A stretch of DNA of 47,009 nt from CAYUHJ01 sp964444365 (GCA_964444365.1 CAYUHJ010000022.1:1-47009); one strand, 5' to 3'. Shown: positions 14,978-23,518, numbered from the stretch's first letter. The notes: generated by a model not told the origin, from the sequence alone. A program made the numbers and translations.

Positions 14978-16972
14978 TCACGCCCGCACGCGCTTCCCGG
15001 CTCGGGGGGCGACGGCTTCGCCGTCCACGAACCGCTTGCAGTCCGGCAGCGCGTCGAGGAACACCTTGCCGTAAGGCTTCGTCAGCACGCGGGGGTCGAG
15101 GATGACGATCATCCCCGTGTCGGTCGAAGTCCGAATCAACCGGCCGACGCCCTGTTTCAGTTTGATGACCGCCTGCGGGACGGAGTAGTCCATGAACGGG
15201 TTCCCGCCCGCCGCTTCGATCGCCTCCAGGCGGGCTTCCGTCAGGGGCCGGTCGGGCACGGCGAACGGCAGCTTCGGGATGATGACGTTCGACAGCGCCT
15301 CGCCGCGGACGTCGACCCCCTGCCAGAAGGTGTCGACGCCGAACAGGACGGGCCTCGTTGCGGTGCGGTACGCTTCCAGCATCTTCGCCGCGGGCTGGCC
15401 GTCCCCCTGGCAGAAGAACGAGTAGCCGTGGGCCGCGAACCAGCCGCGCAACCGCTCGGCGGCCTTCTGCATGAACTGGTAGCTGGTGAAGAGAACGAAC
15501 GCCCGCCCCGCCGTCTTCGCGACGTACTCGGGGATCTTCTCGTAGACCGCCGACTCGAACGCCGGCGGGTTCGCGGACGGGTCGGGCATGGTCCGGAAGA
15601 GATGCAGTTCCGCCTGCTCGCGGTAGTTGAACGGGCTGCCGAGCTGACACGTGTCCGCGCCGTCGAGGCCGAGCCGGTGCCGGCAGTGCTCGAACCCGCC
15701 GTCGCCGCCGGTGCTGAGCGTCGCGCTCGTGAGGACCACCGCGGGAATCTTGTCGTAGAGTTGCGCCTTCAACGCCGGGCCGACCTCGATCGGGGCGCTC
15801 GCCAGCGCCACCCTCGGAACGCGGCCGGTGCGGACTTCGACCCAGTAGACCTGCCCGCCGAGCTCCTGGGCGAGCCACTGCTTCACGGCCAGGGCAATGG
15901 CCTGAAGCCGATCCGCCCGGCTCGTCAGTTCGATGCGCTCTTCCTCGGTTTCGAGCCCCGCCGCGATGGTCGTGAGCGTGCTTGCCAGCTTCGTCAAATC
16001 CTCGGAAAGCACGTCCGGGACGACGCCCGGCTTCCGCACCCGGCCGGTGCCGCGGGACTGCGAGGCGTGCCAGGCGTGGACCGACGCGAAGAAGCGTTCG
16101 GTCGCCTGCCGGGCAGCTTCCACTCGGGCGAAGTCGGCCCCGTCGCCGTGCATCGCGAGGACGCCCTTCATCGTCCGCGGGGCGAGGATCTGGTTCAGCA
16201 GGTACTCGACGCCCCCCTGCGTGACGGACAGCCCGAGGTGGTCCGCCGCCACGTCTTCGAGGGTGTGGGCTTCGTCGAAGATCACTGCGTGATAATCCGG
16301 CAACAGCCCGGCCCCGACCTTCCGCAACGCGAGGTCGCTGAAGAAGAGGGCGTGGTTGACGATCAGCAGGTTCCCGCCGTAAGCGGCTTTGCGGGCCTTG
16401 AAGTAGAAGCAGTCCGCGTAGTGCGGGCACTTCCGGCCGAGGCAGTTGCCGCTGTCGGACTCGACGAGGTCCCAGACGTTCGGGGCGGGCTGGAAGGGCA
16501 GGTCGCCGCGGGTGCCGTCGGTCGTCTGGCGGGACCACCGGCCGATCTGCACGAGTTGTTGGGCCGCGGTCGCGTCGTGGAGCAGCGCCCCCATCTTGGC
16601 CTGGGCCCCGCGCAACCGTCGCAAGCTGACGTAGTTCCCGCGGCCCTTCACCAGTACCGGGCGGAACTCGAACGGCAGCACGGACTGCAGGAACGGGATG
16701 TCCTTCTTGAGAAGCTGCTCCTGCAACCCGATGGTGTGCGTGGACACGACGACGCGGAGGTTCTTGTCCTTCGCCAGCGCCATGACCGCGGGGACGAGAT
16801 AGGCGAAACTTTTGCCGACGCCGGTGCCGGCCTCGACGAGCAGCTTCTTCCCCCCCGCAATGGCGGCGGCGACGGCCTCGGCCATCGCCACCTGCTGCGG
16901 GCGGGACTCGAACGACGGCCAATTCTGAGCGACTTGCCCGCCGGGGCCGAGCACGCTGGCGACGGATTGCAT
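14978..16972 (-). CDS. dinG: DinG/XPD-family DNA helicase with one iron-sulfur Cys replaced by Ser
   Basis: 664 residues from the ATG at 16972; the frame stays open further upstream but that part overlaps the divergent gene. Motifs: Walker A EAGTGVGKS (47-55), DEAH (233-236), VLTSATL, and the motif VI region QGVGRLIRTSTDTG. Members use an iron-sulfur cluster held by four Cys. C177, C182 and C188 are present in NCLGRKCPHYADC, but the first ligand, normally in GRxNYxCLRRL, is Ser116 (KGRGNYVSLRRL, codon AGC). The cluster may be Ser-ligated, weakened or absent. DinG enzymes unwind 5'-3' at R-loops, D-loops and G-quadruplexes. The subfamily (DinG or YoaA) is uncertain. Confidence 0.88.
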   Translation of the reverse strand: MQSVASVLGPGGQVAQNWPSFESRPQQVAMAEAVAAAIAGGKKLLVEAGTGVGKSFAYLVPAVMALAKDKNLRVVVSTHTIGLQEQLLKKDIPFLQSVLPFEFRPVLVKGRGNYVSLRRLRGAQAKMGALLHDATAAQQLVQIGRWSRQTTDGTRGDLPFQPAPNVWDLVESDSGNCLGRKCPHYADCFYFKARKAAYGGNLLIVNHALFFSDLALRKVGAGLLPDYHAVIFDEAHTLEDVAADHLGLSVTQGGVEYLLNQILAPRTMKGVLAMHGDGADFARVEAARQATERFFASVHAWHASQSRGTGRVRKPGVVPDVLSEDLTKLASTLTTIAAGLETEEERIELTSRADRLQAIALAVKQWLAQELGGQVYWVEVRTGRVPRVALASAPIEVGPALKAQLYDKIPAVVLTSATLSTGGDGGFEHCRHRLGLDGADTCQLGSPFNYREQAELHLFRTMPDPSANPPAFESAVYEKIPEYVAKTAGRAFVLFTSYQFMQKAAERLRGWFAAHGYSFFCQGDGQPAAKMLEAYRTATRPVLFGVDTFWQGVDVRGEALSNVIIPKLPFAVPDRPLTEARLEAIEAAGGNPFMDYSVPQAVIKLKQGVGRLIRTSTDTGMIVILDPRVLTKPYGKVFLDALPDCKRFVDGEAVAPRAGKRVRA

Positions 16973-17081
16973 CCGGGTATTCTGCCCGAACCGGGGGCCG
17001 AAGCTCAAGGCAGGTTGCCGTCGGCCCTTTCCGTGGAGCGGCGCAGGTCCATACGAAAGCAGCACCTTCCCGGAGCACCCC

Positions 17082-18011
17082 ATGACCCGCGTTCGACTCG
17101 TCACGTTCGCCGTCCTTGCATGTGCGGTCGGTTCGCACGCCGCCGCGGAGCCGAAGAAGGAGGACCGCCCGGCCGGGCCGAAGGTGCCGGAGGAACTCGC
17201 GAAGCTCAACGCGGAGTCGCGGGCGCTGTACCGGGTCGGCCGCGAGGCGGAGGTCGCCGCCGCGACGCCGCTGGTGTTCCAGTCCGGGGACGAACTCGTT
17301 TTGAAGTGGAAGGGCGAACGCAAGGCCGTGACGGTCATCCCGCCGGAATACCACTCGCTCAAGTCGTACTCCCACGCCTCGCTCGGGCTGTTCACGTTCC
17401 TGACGCGCCAGACCGACAAGCCGCTGGCGGACGAATCCGTCGCCCGGTTGAAGGAGTACCGCAAGCTGATCTCCGCGGCCGGGGACGCCCTGGAGAAGTG
17501 CGGGTTCGACGCGGAGACGGCCGCCCGGCAGAAAAAGATCACCGCCCGGAACCTCGACTTCCTCGACCGCGTGCTCAAGGACGGCACGGTGTCCGCGGCG
17601 GACCTGACGAGCTACTGCCGCTCGTCCCGGCCGGACGTGATGGCGAACGCGGCCCAGGCGTGCCGGGCACAGCTCCGCGGCACGCACGCCCAGATGATGA
17701 AGTGGAAGGCCGGGTTCACGCCCGCGGAGTGGGACGCGCTGGTGGTCGTGGTCCAGGGCGGCCAGACGCCGCGGGTGTCGAACGCGGCGACGCAGTACTT
17801 CGCCCGGCTGCTCGGCGTCCGCGGCGAGGGCCGGCGGCTGGTCTACGCCGAATCCCTGTGGGACGAGGACAAGGCGACGAACCTGATGGGGACGATCCGG
17901 CTCGACGGGAAGGTCGCGGTCGCGTTCTTCAACGACCCGGACCGCATGTACCGCGACATCCTGGAAGACAGCGCCCGCGAGGTCACGGACGAACTGCTGG
18001 CGGCCCCGTGA
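17082..18011 (+). CDS. Exported protein of unknown function
   Basis: 309 residues, ATG start. Signal peptide MTRVRLVTFAVLACAVGSHAAAEP. The mature part is Lys- and Glu-rich and largely helical from about 100 to 220, with scattered Cys. A segment, SLWDEDKATNLMGTIRLDGKVAVAFFNDPDRMYRDILEDS, lies near the end. I recognise no enzyme motif. It is divergent from the helicase, sharing a 109-base upstream region that should hold both promoters. It ends at the inverted repeat around the second assembly gap. Confidence 0.75.
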   Translation: MTRVRLVTFAVLACAVGSHAAAEPKKEDRPAGPKVPEELAKLNAESRALYRVGREAEVAAATPLVFQSGDELVLKWKGERKAVTVIPPEYHSLKSYSHASLGLFTFLTRQTDKPLADESVARLKEYRKLISAAGDALEKCGFDAETAARQKKITARNLDFLDRVLKDGTVSAADLTSYCRSSRPDVMANAAQACRAQLRGTHAQMMKWKAGFTPAEWDALVVVVQGGQTPRVSNAATQYFARLLGVRGEGRRLVYAESLWDEDKATNLMGTIRLDGKVAVAFFNDPDRMYRDILEDSAREVTDELLAAP

Positions 18012-18033
18012 CCGGGCGAGCGGCGGGGCACTT

Positions 18034-18111
18034 GGCGAGCGGCGGGGCGTCAGCCCGCCGTGATTGCGACTNNNNNNNNNNCCACGGCGGGCTGACGCCC
18101 CGCCGCTCGCC
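18034..18111. repeat. 29-bp perfect inverted repeat flanking an assembly gap
   Basis: Arms 18034-18062 and 18083-18111 are exact reverse complements (starting GGCGAGCGGCGGGGCGTCAG), with ten Ns at 18072-18081 in the loop. A partial direct copy, GGGCGAGCGGCGGGGC, lies just upstream at 18014-18029. It sits between convergent genes and may act as a terminator. It is a different repeat family from the CCCCTCTCCCC units. Confidence 0.75.
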
Positions 18112-18116
18112 GGAGG

Positions 18117-19124
18117 TCACTTCGCCGGGGACGGCGGCACGATCTTCACGAACGGAGCATTCTTCTTGTCGAGGTTCCGGTTCAGGTCGAGCGGGTCGAG
18201 TTCGACCTTCGCGCCGCCGGCCGGGACCTCTTCCTTCGCCGCCCACAGGATCGCGTTCACGACGGTGCGGCGGAAGTTCTCGTCCCCCCAGTTCTTGTGG
18301 TTGTGCCCGCCGGTGAAGCCGAACCCGCGGCCGCCGTCCTTGCGGTCGTAGGCCCACGCCATCGTTTCGAGCCGGCCGGGGTACTTCTTCGCGTCGGCGG
18401 TGCGGCGGGTGTCGTCCGGCGGGATCGCCTGCAGGATCGGCGTGACGTTCTTCGCGTCCTTCACGTCGGTCACGTCCCCGACCCAGTGCATGTTGTAGTA
18501 CCACTCGTCCTTGATCTGCCAGGGCTTCACCCCGTTCGCGATGGGGTGCTTCGGCAGCGAGCGAATGTCCGCGTCCCAGTGCGGGTTGATGGACGTGCGG
18601 GGGTCGTAGAACCCGCCCATCCAGTTGACGACCGTCTCGCCGTGCTTCGGCTCGTAGTCGACGGCGTAGTGCAGGTTCAGCCAGCCGACGCCCTTGTCCA
18701 TGTACCCGCCGAGCAGCTTGAGCCGGTCGTTCTTGACGACCGGGTGGCCGCCGCGGCCGTCCATGTAGAAGAGGATGGCGGCCGCCCCGTCGAAGATTTT
18801 TTCGTTCTTCGGCCAGCCGTCGCGGGCCATGACCGGCCAGACGCCGTTCTGCTTGAGGAGGTTGCACAGGATCGCGGTGCCGGCGAAGAACTCGTGGTCG
18901 CCGGGGCCGTGCGACTTGGAGCCCGCGACGAGGACCACTTTCTTCCCCTTGAAGTCCGCGGGCGGCTCGACCTCCAGCGACACCTTCGACTGGTCGTAGG
19001 GGTCGAACCCGAGTTCCTTGATCTGTTCCGGCGTGGCCCCGCTCGGCTTGGGGTCGGCCTTCGGATCGGCGGCCGGGGCGGCGGCGGCGAACGCCAGGAG
19101 GGCGGGCAGAATCAGGCGGGGCAT
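18117..19124 (-). CDS. Secreted ThuA-like (trehalose-utilisation/GATase-fold) protein
   Basis: 335 residues from the ATG at 19124, which starts a signal peptide (MPRLILPALLAFAAAAPAADP). The ThuA-like domain, with a class I glutamine amidotransferase-like fold, starts at KKVVLVAGSKSHGPGDHEFFAG. It continues with AAILFYMDGRGGHPV, GGYMDKGVGWLNLHYAVDY, NPHWDADIRSLPKHPIANG and FGFTGGHNHKNWGDENFRR. This pattern matches the large planctomycete ThuA group, exported proteins near sugar-metabolism genes whose exact activity is not settled. The stop is five bases from the 29-bp repeat. No other function is supported. Confidence 0.85.
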   Translation of the reverse strand: MPRLILPALLAFAAAAPAADPKADPKPSGATPEQIKELGFDPYDQSKVSLEVEPPADFKGKKVVLVAGSKSHGPGDHEFFAGTAILCNLLKQNGVWPVMARDGWPKNEKIFDGAAAILFYMDGRGGHPVVKNDRLKLLGGYMDKGVGWLNLHYAVDYEPKHGETVVNWMGGFYDPRTSINPHWDADIRSLPKHPIANGVKPWQIKDEWYYNMHWVGDVTDVKDAKNVTPILQAIPPDDTRRTADAKKYPGRLETMAWAYDRKDGGRGFGFTGGHNHKNWGDENFRRTVVNAILWAAKEEVPAGGAKVELDPLDLNRNLDKKNAPFVKIVPPSPAK

Positions 19125-19224
19125 GGCGAGGGGTCTCGAAAGGTGGGAGAATACCGGCGGCAAGTGGATCGTATCGCGGGAGGAAGACGATGGACAGCGT
19201 GATCCCGGCACAGCGGGAACCGCG

Positions 19225-19881
19225 TCACGCGGCCCCGAAGCCGAAGAGCTTGGCCGCCGTCCCGCCGAACACCTTGGCGCGGTCGGCCGCCGACAAGTGG
19301 GCGAGCATCCCGGCGACACGTTCGCGCTCCGCGCGGTAGGTCGCCCCCGTGGCCTTCGGGCCGAACCCGCCGCCGGCCATCAGCCGGTCCGGGCCGAACG
19401 CGTCGGCCAGTTCCTTCACCGCCTTCGCCGGGTCGCGGTGGGGGTAGGTGCCCTTGTCCGGAACGGCCGACAGTTTCATCACGACGTGGTCGTACTTCGC
19501 CCAGCGGAGGACGACGGCGTGTTCCTTCTCCGTCCCCTGGAACGGCCGGCCGAGGTGGTCGACGAGGACGCGAACGGACGGGAACTCGCGGACCAGCGGC
19601 TCGAACCCAGGCGCGTACCGCGGCTCGAAGTGCAGTTGCACCGCGAGGCCGAGGTCGCCGGCGGCTTTCCACAGCGCCTTCAGTTCCGGCCGGTCGAACG
19701 GCGGGAGTCGGTCCGGGTTGTACGCGTGAACCCGCGTCGCCACGAGCGGCGCGGCCTTCGCCAGCGTCCGCAGGTGCTTCTCGAACCCGTCCCGCCCGGC
19801 GAACACGAGGGCCACCCCCTTCAGCTTGCCCTTGCCGACCGCCAGGCAGTGCTCCAGATACCGGTGGTCGTCCTGGTACGG
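19225..19881 (-). pseudogene. 3' part of an amidohydrolase gene split by the integrated element
   Basis: This is the C-terminal portion (about 215 codons) of an amidohydrolase-2 (TIM-barrel) gene. It starts at the attachment core with DDHRYLEHCLAVG and includes VQLHFEP, VLVDHLGRP and a final helix AAKLFGFGAA. Its 5' part lies 24.8 kb away at 44725-44988 on the same strand. Joining them across CTGGTACGG restores HPEPYQ-DDHRYLEHC in frame, giving about 303 residues. The position where relatives have a metal-binding Asp (GSDxP) reads AGGGFG, so the original enzyme may already have lacked it. As integrated, this part has no start or promoter of its own; an internal GTG at 19815 could be used but is unproven. 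Confidence 0.88.
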
Positions 19882-21638
19882 ATGGGTGAAGTCTCAATAG
19901 TTGCTCCGGAGAACTCTACTTCGAGTTCAACCCTTGCAATCTCGGGGAAATAGCCCTTTTCTCCCTTCCAGTAGACCCAGATCCGCACTCCGAGGGCATC
20001 GAGCATTGCCCGGAACGGTTGCCCATCTTTTACGAAGTCCTGAAGATATTCAATTTGACCATCAATATTATTTTTCTTAAATCGTTTGAGTTCATCATCG
20101 CCCTTGTCGTCACTGTTCATCAGATGAGAAAACTGTTTTTTGAATTTATCCCAGGTCTCAGATAACCCAGCGAGTGCGCCGTTTGGTTTCATGGCGTCTT
20201 CGAGTTGAAGGCGACGCTCTAACTCTAGCACTTCTTTTTTCATCTCGGTGATATGCTCGGACAACGTTCCTAAGAGGTGATCCGGGGCTTTGAGATAGTT
20301 GCGGGTTGCCTTGTCGATGTCTTGCTTTAGTCGGTCGTGCTGCGTCTGGATGATTTCGCGGTCGGTCACCTTTTGGTCTGCGGGACGGGCTTCCTTCAGA
20401 ACCAACATTTGGGCGTCAATGTTCTTGATGAGTCCATCGAGGACGAGAGGCAGTAGCGCGTCTTCGCGGACGCTCCATTGTCGGCAACCGAGGTGAGGAC
20501 GCTTGCCGGGACTGGAGCAGATGTATCGGTTCAGGACGGGCATATTTGCTGGTCGCAAATCGGGGTCACCATCTTCCCGCTTGCCGCACCGGAAGCGACA
20601 GTGTCCGCAGTAAACGAATCCGGAGAGTAAGCCGGCTTTCGCTGGCTGAATGTTTCTCTTTGCTTCGGCGTTTCGTCCGAACTTGGCTTGAACCCGGGCG
20701 AACAACTCGGGGGTGATGAGTGCGGGACATACCCCGGGGACTTCGAGGAATTCGGCTTTGTTGAAAACTTCACGCTTCCTGCCCCGTCCAATCGAGCCGA
20801 TTCCGAGGTATGCCCGATTCTTCAAAATCGCTTTGATTGTGTCGCTGTTCCATCCTTCATTCCCGGATGCCGTTCGCTGTGATTTCTTCTGAAGTGTGTC
20901 GGGGGATGGAATCTTTCGCTTGGTGAGATTACTTGCCAGAGCAAGGAGTGAAGTATCCCCATCGGCGAATTGGGCGAAGAGTTCGCGGACAATGTTCGCT
21001 TCGGCAGTGTTCTCGGCGAGTTTGAGTTTCGACCGGGCGGGGCGAGTGGTCGGGATACGGCGGGGAACAACCGCCACTACTTCGCCAGTGCTGTCGACAT
21101 ATTGCCGATCGTAGCCGTAGGGGACTGCTCCATTGCACCAGTAGCCCGCACGCAGAGCCGCTAGCCGACCGGAGAGACTGTCAGCCGAGATAGAGATTGC
21201 GTATTCCTTCGCTGCCTCGGAGAAGGCGAAGTCCTTCCACCGTCCGCCCGTCTCTTTGAAGTCGAATTCCCCTTCCTTCACGGTGTCCAGAATCAAGCCA
21301 TTCGAGCGAAGGATTTTGACCGGGTCTGCCCCGTCGTAGGCGTCGAGTCGCCCGAACCTTGCTCGATTCCAGCACACGACGACTTTCGCCGGGGTTCCCG
21401 CCGCGATGTCCACGAGCATTCGGCGGAACTCCACCCGCTTCTCTTGATCCTTGCTGCCGGAAGCGTGATCCGAGTATTCCGCGATGACTTGGTATCGCTT
21501 CCCCTCGCAGAACTTGAAGACTTCCGCACGCTGGCGGGGAATGCTCTCCTCTTGCTTGGTATCGCTGCCATGACTTTTGCGGAGGTAAACAATAACCGGC
21601 GTCATTTCGTCGGTCGGTTCAGTTCGTCGGCGTGCCAT
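19821..21638 (-). CDS. Large serine recombinase (integrase)
   Basis: 605 residues, ATG start. The N-terminal resolvase domain has the catalytic Ser22 in VYLRKSHGSD, with an Arg-rich active-site region (CWNRARFGRL). The recombinase domain follows from about 165 (GYWCNGAVPYGYD). Then come a zinc ribbon starting YCGHCRFRCG with later Cys near YICSS and LGCRQW, and a long coiled coil. This is the usual order for phage-type large serine integrases. The last 20 or so residues, after GATIETSPIRT, are encoded by chromosomal DNA beyond the attachment core. In the excised circle the frame would instead run into the right end and stop at a TAG near 44650. It catalyses integration and, with a directionality factor, excision. 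Confidence 0.94.
   Translation of the reverse strand: MARRRTEPTDEMTPVIVYLRKSHGSDTKQEESIPRQRAEVFKFCEGKRYQVIAEYSDHASGSKDQEKRVEFRRMLVDIAAGTPAKVVVCWNRARFGRLDAYDGADPVKILRSNGLILDTVKEGEFDFKETGGRWKDFAFSEAAKEYAISISADSLSGRLAALRAGYWCNGAVPYGYDRQYVDSTGEVVAVVPRRIPTTRPARSKLKLAENTAEANIVRELFAQFADGDTSLLALASNLTKRKIPSPDTLQKKSQRTASGNEGWNSDTIKAILKNRAYLGIGSIGRGRKREVFNKAEFLEVPGVCPALITPELFARVQAKFGRNAEAKRNIQPAKAGLLSGFVYCGHCRFRCGKREDGDPDLRPANMPVLNRYICSSPGKRPHLGCRQWSVREDALLPLVLDGLIKNIDAQMLVLKEARPADQKVTDREIIQTQHDRLKQDIDKATRNYLKAPDHLLGTLSEHITEMKKEVLELERRLQLEDAMKPNGALAGLSETWDKFKKQFSHLMNSDDKGDDELKRFKKNNIDGQIEYLQDFVKDGQPFRAMLDALGVRIWVYWKGEKGYFPEIARVELEVEFSGATIETSPIRTRTTTGIWSTAWRSARAS
19873..19881. other. Attachment-site core, left end
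   Basis: CTGGTACGG, shared with 44725-44733. Chromosomal sequence lies to its left (GGTCGTC) and element sequence to its right (ATGGGTGAAG). The recombinase reading frame continues through it into chromosomal DNA. Confidence 0.85.
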
Positions 21639-21728
21639 GAGCGTATCCTACGGTTAGGGGTGTGACGCCATGATAGTCGGACGAACTTCGGTCGGGAAGT
21701 GAACACCGCCTTTTTCTCATCGTCTCAC

Positions 21729-21754
21729 CCCCGTCTAGCTGTCGGGGATTTTTT
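21729..21754 (+). terminator. Possible rho-independent terminator
   Basis: A CCCCG/CGGGG stem (21729-21733 and 21743-21747) with a nine-base loop is followed by ATTTTTT. No plus-strand gene lies upstream, so it could end antisense transcription toward the recombinase's upstream region or act as an attenuator for the small gene at 21872. The stem is short. Confidence 0.35.
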
Positions 21755-21871
21755 GTTTGCACCTCGGAGCGTGTTGATTAGACTTCCGCTAGGTCGCTTG
21801 GACGGGAGCGGCTTACCCGTGCCGTTGAGGGGGACGGCACGGGAACTTTCTCCAACGCTCAAGGGGATGCA

Positions 21872-22150
21872 ATGAATTGCCCAGACTTTCGCACGACTGG
21901 CAGATGGATCATTAACGATGGAGAATTGGCAGGCGAGATTCATGTTGTTGATGTTATCTTCAACGACGATAGGCAGTTTTGTTGTTTCAACATGAAATGC
22001 ACAGCAATCAAAGGAAATGGAACAATCCCCGCTGGTGCAGGGGGAGAATTGATTCTGGCGACCGGGCGCAGAGTTGCGGCATCGCTCTCCGATATCGTCA
22101 TCGACATGAATGGGATGTCGGTATACGGGTCTGGAAACTACATGGATTAA
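21872..22150 (+). CDS. Small hypothetical protein
   Basis: 92 residues, ATG start with AAGGGGATG just upstream. The sequence looks soluble and beta-rich: GRWIINDGELAGEIHVVDVIFNDDRQFCCFNMKC. It has three Cys and no hydrophobic helix. GC is clearly lower than in the chromosome. It is followed 15 bases later by another small gene on the same strand, so the two may be co-transcribed. I do not recognise a family. A directionality factor would be expected near the recombinase, but nothing here shows that role. Confidence 0.45.
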   Translation: MNCPDFRTTGRWIINDGELAGEIHVVDVIFNDDRQFCCFNMKCTAIKGNGTIPAGAGGELILATGRRVAASLSDIVIDMNGMSVYGSGNYMD

Positions 22151-22165
22151 CAATGGGGGATACAG

Positions 22166-22408
22166 ATGCCATCTGAGAATGCAATCATTGAATTTCTCGT
22201 CGCGGTTAGGGACGCCGAAAGCTGGGGAGAACTCCTCAATCCACTTGAATTTGCCAAGAAATGGTATGGCGAACCAGTCAAACTAAGCATTCAGAGTGTG
22301 GTGAATACTTGCAGGGATAAAGGGTTTTTGGACATCGCCAATGTGGAACTAACTTCAGCGGGCATATCGAAACGGGGCAGAGAATACCTCGAATTGAAAG
22401 GGAAGTAA
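22166..22408 (+). CDS. Small hypothetical protein, possible winged-helix
   Basis: 80 residues, ATG start, GGGGG ten to fourteen bases upstream. Mostly helical: SENAIIEFLVAVRDAESWGELL, SIQSVVNTCRDKGFLDIANVELTSAGISKRGREYLE. The arrangement of a helix, then GFLDI and a short wing before LTSAGISKRGREYL resembles small winged-helix DNA-binding proteins that end in an LTxxGxxyL segment. If right, it could regulate the element or aid excision. Low GC, consistent with the rest of this end. Confidence 0.5.
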   Translation: MPSENAIIEFLVAVRDAESWGELLNPLEFAKKWYGEPVKLSIQSVVNTCRDKGFLDIANVELTSAGISKRGREYLELKGK

Positions 22409-22747
22409 TCAAAGGAGTTGAAGCAGAATCTTCCAAGTCAATGGAAATGTACTCAATCATGAAACCGATCCTCTTCGTGACTGGTCCTTCGGGTGCTGGC
22501 AAGACAACAATCGCTGATGCACTCGAAAACTACTCTTCAACACCTTCAACGAGTCTTCCGGCGCGCCATTCACTTCCTTGAGAAAATCCAGGTCTACGGG
22601 TCTTCCGCCGTCGCTGGCGTGTCGGTCACGATGTCGGTGAGTCCGCCAACGAATCTCAAGACTGCGTGCGGAATGTTGAATTTTTGAGCGACCATCGCCC
22701 CTTTCCCGGTGTGAATCACTCGGCAGGATTCCACACGGGGCGCAGTC
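22409..22747. other. Region with the remnant of a P-loop kinase gene
   Basis: 339 bases without an intact gene. From an ATG at 22441 a 46-residue frame reads MKPILFVTGPSGAGKTTIAD (from its seventh residue), a good Walker A of a nucleoside or guanylate kinase-like enzyme, then ends at TGA 22579-22581. No continuation with kinase motifs is visible in any frame, so this is probably the front of a truncated gene joined to unrelated DNA. On the minus strand, 22594-22749 is open for 51 codons without recognisable features. Confidence 0.5.
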
Positions 22748-23350
22748 ATGATTCACCTCGGCACGTTCGCATCGCGGCTTCGCGAGGCCCGCCATCTCAC
22801 TCTTGATTCCTTGGCACGACGGCTAGACATCGCGAACGCGACAGACCTGGAGTCGTTCGAGGCAACGGGCGAAGCCGAGCCGAACTTTATCGACGCGATT
22901 CGCGAACTTCTTCGTGTGGCTCATCAGGATTGGGACGAAATCACCGACATCCTGAAGTTCCTCGCCCGCGTTCCCCGTCGAAGAAAGCCGGTGGCACTCC
23001 GCGATCCTGCACCGAGCCGGGTTGTTGCCATCCGCGAGTTTGTCCGGCTCTTCGCAGACTTCACGCGAACACACGACACGGCCCAAGCGTTGATCGCAAG
23101 ACTTGTCGCCTACACCGGCGTTTACCCAGAAGAACTCTGCCGGCTCGCCCGGTCAGATTTCGAGCCGAGAAAAAATCGGCTCAGGATTGCCACGGCGGAC
23201 GGCGGCGAGGTGATCTTCGGGAGAGTCTTCTCTGCAATAATCGACTTCCATGCAGCGAATTTCTCGGGCGAGAAGTTGTTCGTCAGTGCGAGCGGCAAGC
23301 CCCTGACGGCAGGCAGAGTGAGGCAGATCGCCAGGAAGGTTGGAAAGTGA
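22748..23350 (+). CDS. HTH protein with degenerate tyrosine-recombinase-like C-terminus
   Basis: 200 residues, ATG start. Residues of about 5-65 look like an XRE-type helix-turn-helix (FASRLREARHLTLDSLARRLDI). The C-terminal half resembles the start of a tyrosine recombinase catalytic domain: LVAYTGVYPEELCRLARSDFEPRKNRLRI, then GEKLFVSASGKPLTAGRVRQIARKVG. In active enzymes the first motif is TGLRxxEL with the catalytic Arg; here that Arg is Tyr126. The protein also ends before the His-x-x-Arg and Tyr motifs, so it cannot cut DNA. It may be a DNA-binding regulator of excision or replication (inference). A GTGAAAG hairpin lies 43 bases after the stop. Confidence 0.65.
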   Translation: MIHLGTFASRLREARHLTLDSLARRLDIANATDLESFEATGEAEPNFIDAIRELLRVAHQDWDEITDILKFLARVPRRRKPVALRDPAPSRVVAIREFVRLFADFTRTHDTAQALIARLVAYTGVYPEELCRLARSDFEPRKNRLRIATADGGEVIFGRVFSAIIDFHAANFSGEKLFVSASGKPLTAGRVRQIARKVGK

Positions 23351-23392
23351 TCTGCTGAAGTCGGGAATTGGAATCGTGTGAGCTGCTCGGTA

Positions 23393-23410
23393 GTGAAAGT
23401 CGTCTTTCAC
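23393..23410. repeat. GTGAAAG-TCGT-CTTTCAC hairpin, copy 1
   Basis: Perfect 7-bp stem with a four-base loop. This is the first of six copies of an element-specific hairpin with conserved stem and variable loop (others at 26804, 35941, 37061, 42450 and 42953). It follows the HTH gene and precedes the iteron region. It lacks a T-run, so it may be an operator, RNA-processing site or recombination scar rather than a standard terminator. Confidence 0.6.
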
Positions 23411-23518
23411 TCCTTACCCCCCTCCCGTTGTGCGCCGGCGTGCCGCCGTCGGAAGAGAATGGGCTTGTGTCATTACACACAACATTCGCCTGGAATATGC
23501 CCCCGAAGGGGGAGTCCT

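Noticed and set aside
14267..18316. 1349-codon plus-strand frame
   Set aside because: Antisense to the helicase and also crosses an assembly gap, so length is accidental.
22594..22749. 51-codon minus-strand frame reading TGKGAMVAQKFNIPHAVLRF
   Set aside because: Looks protein-like but has no ribosome-binding site, overlaps the divergent HTH start, and matches no family I recognise.
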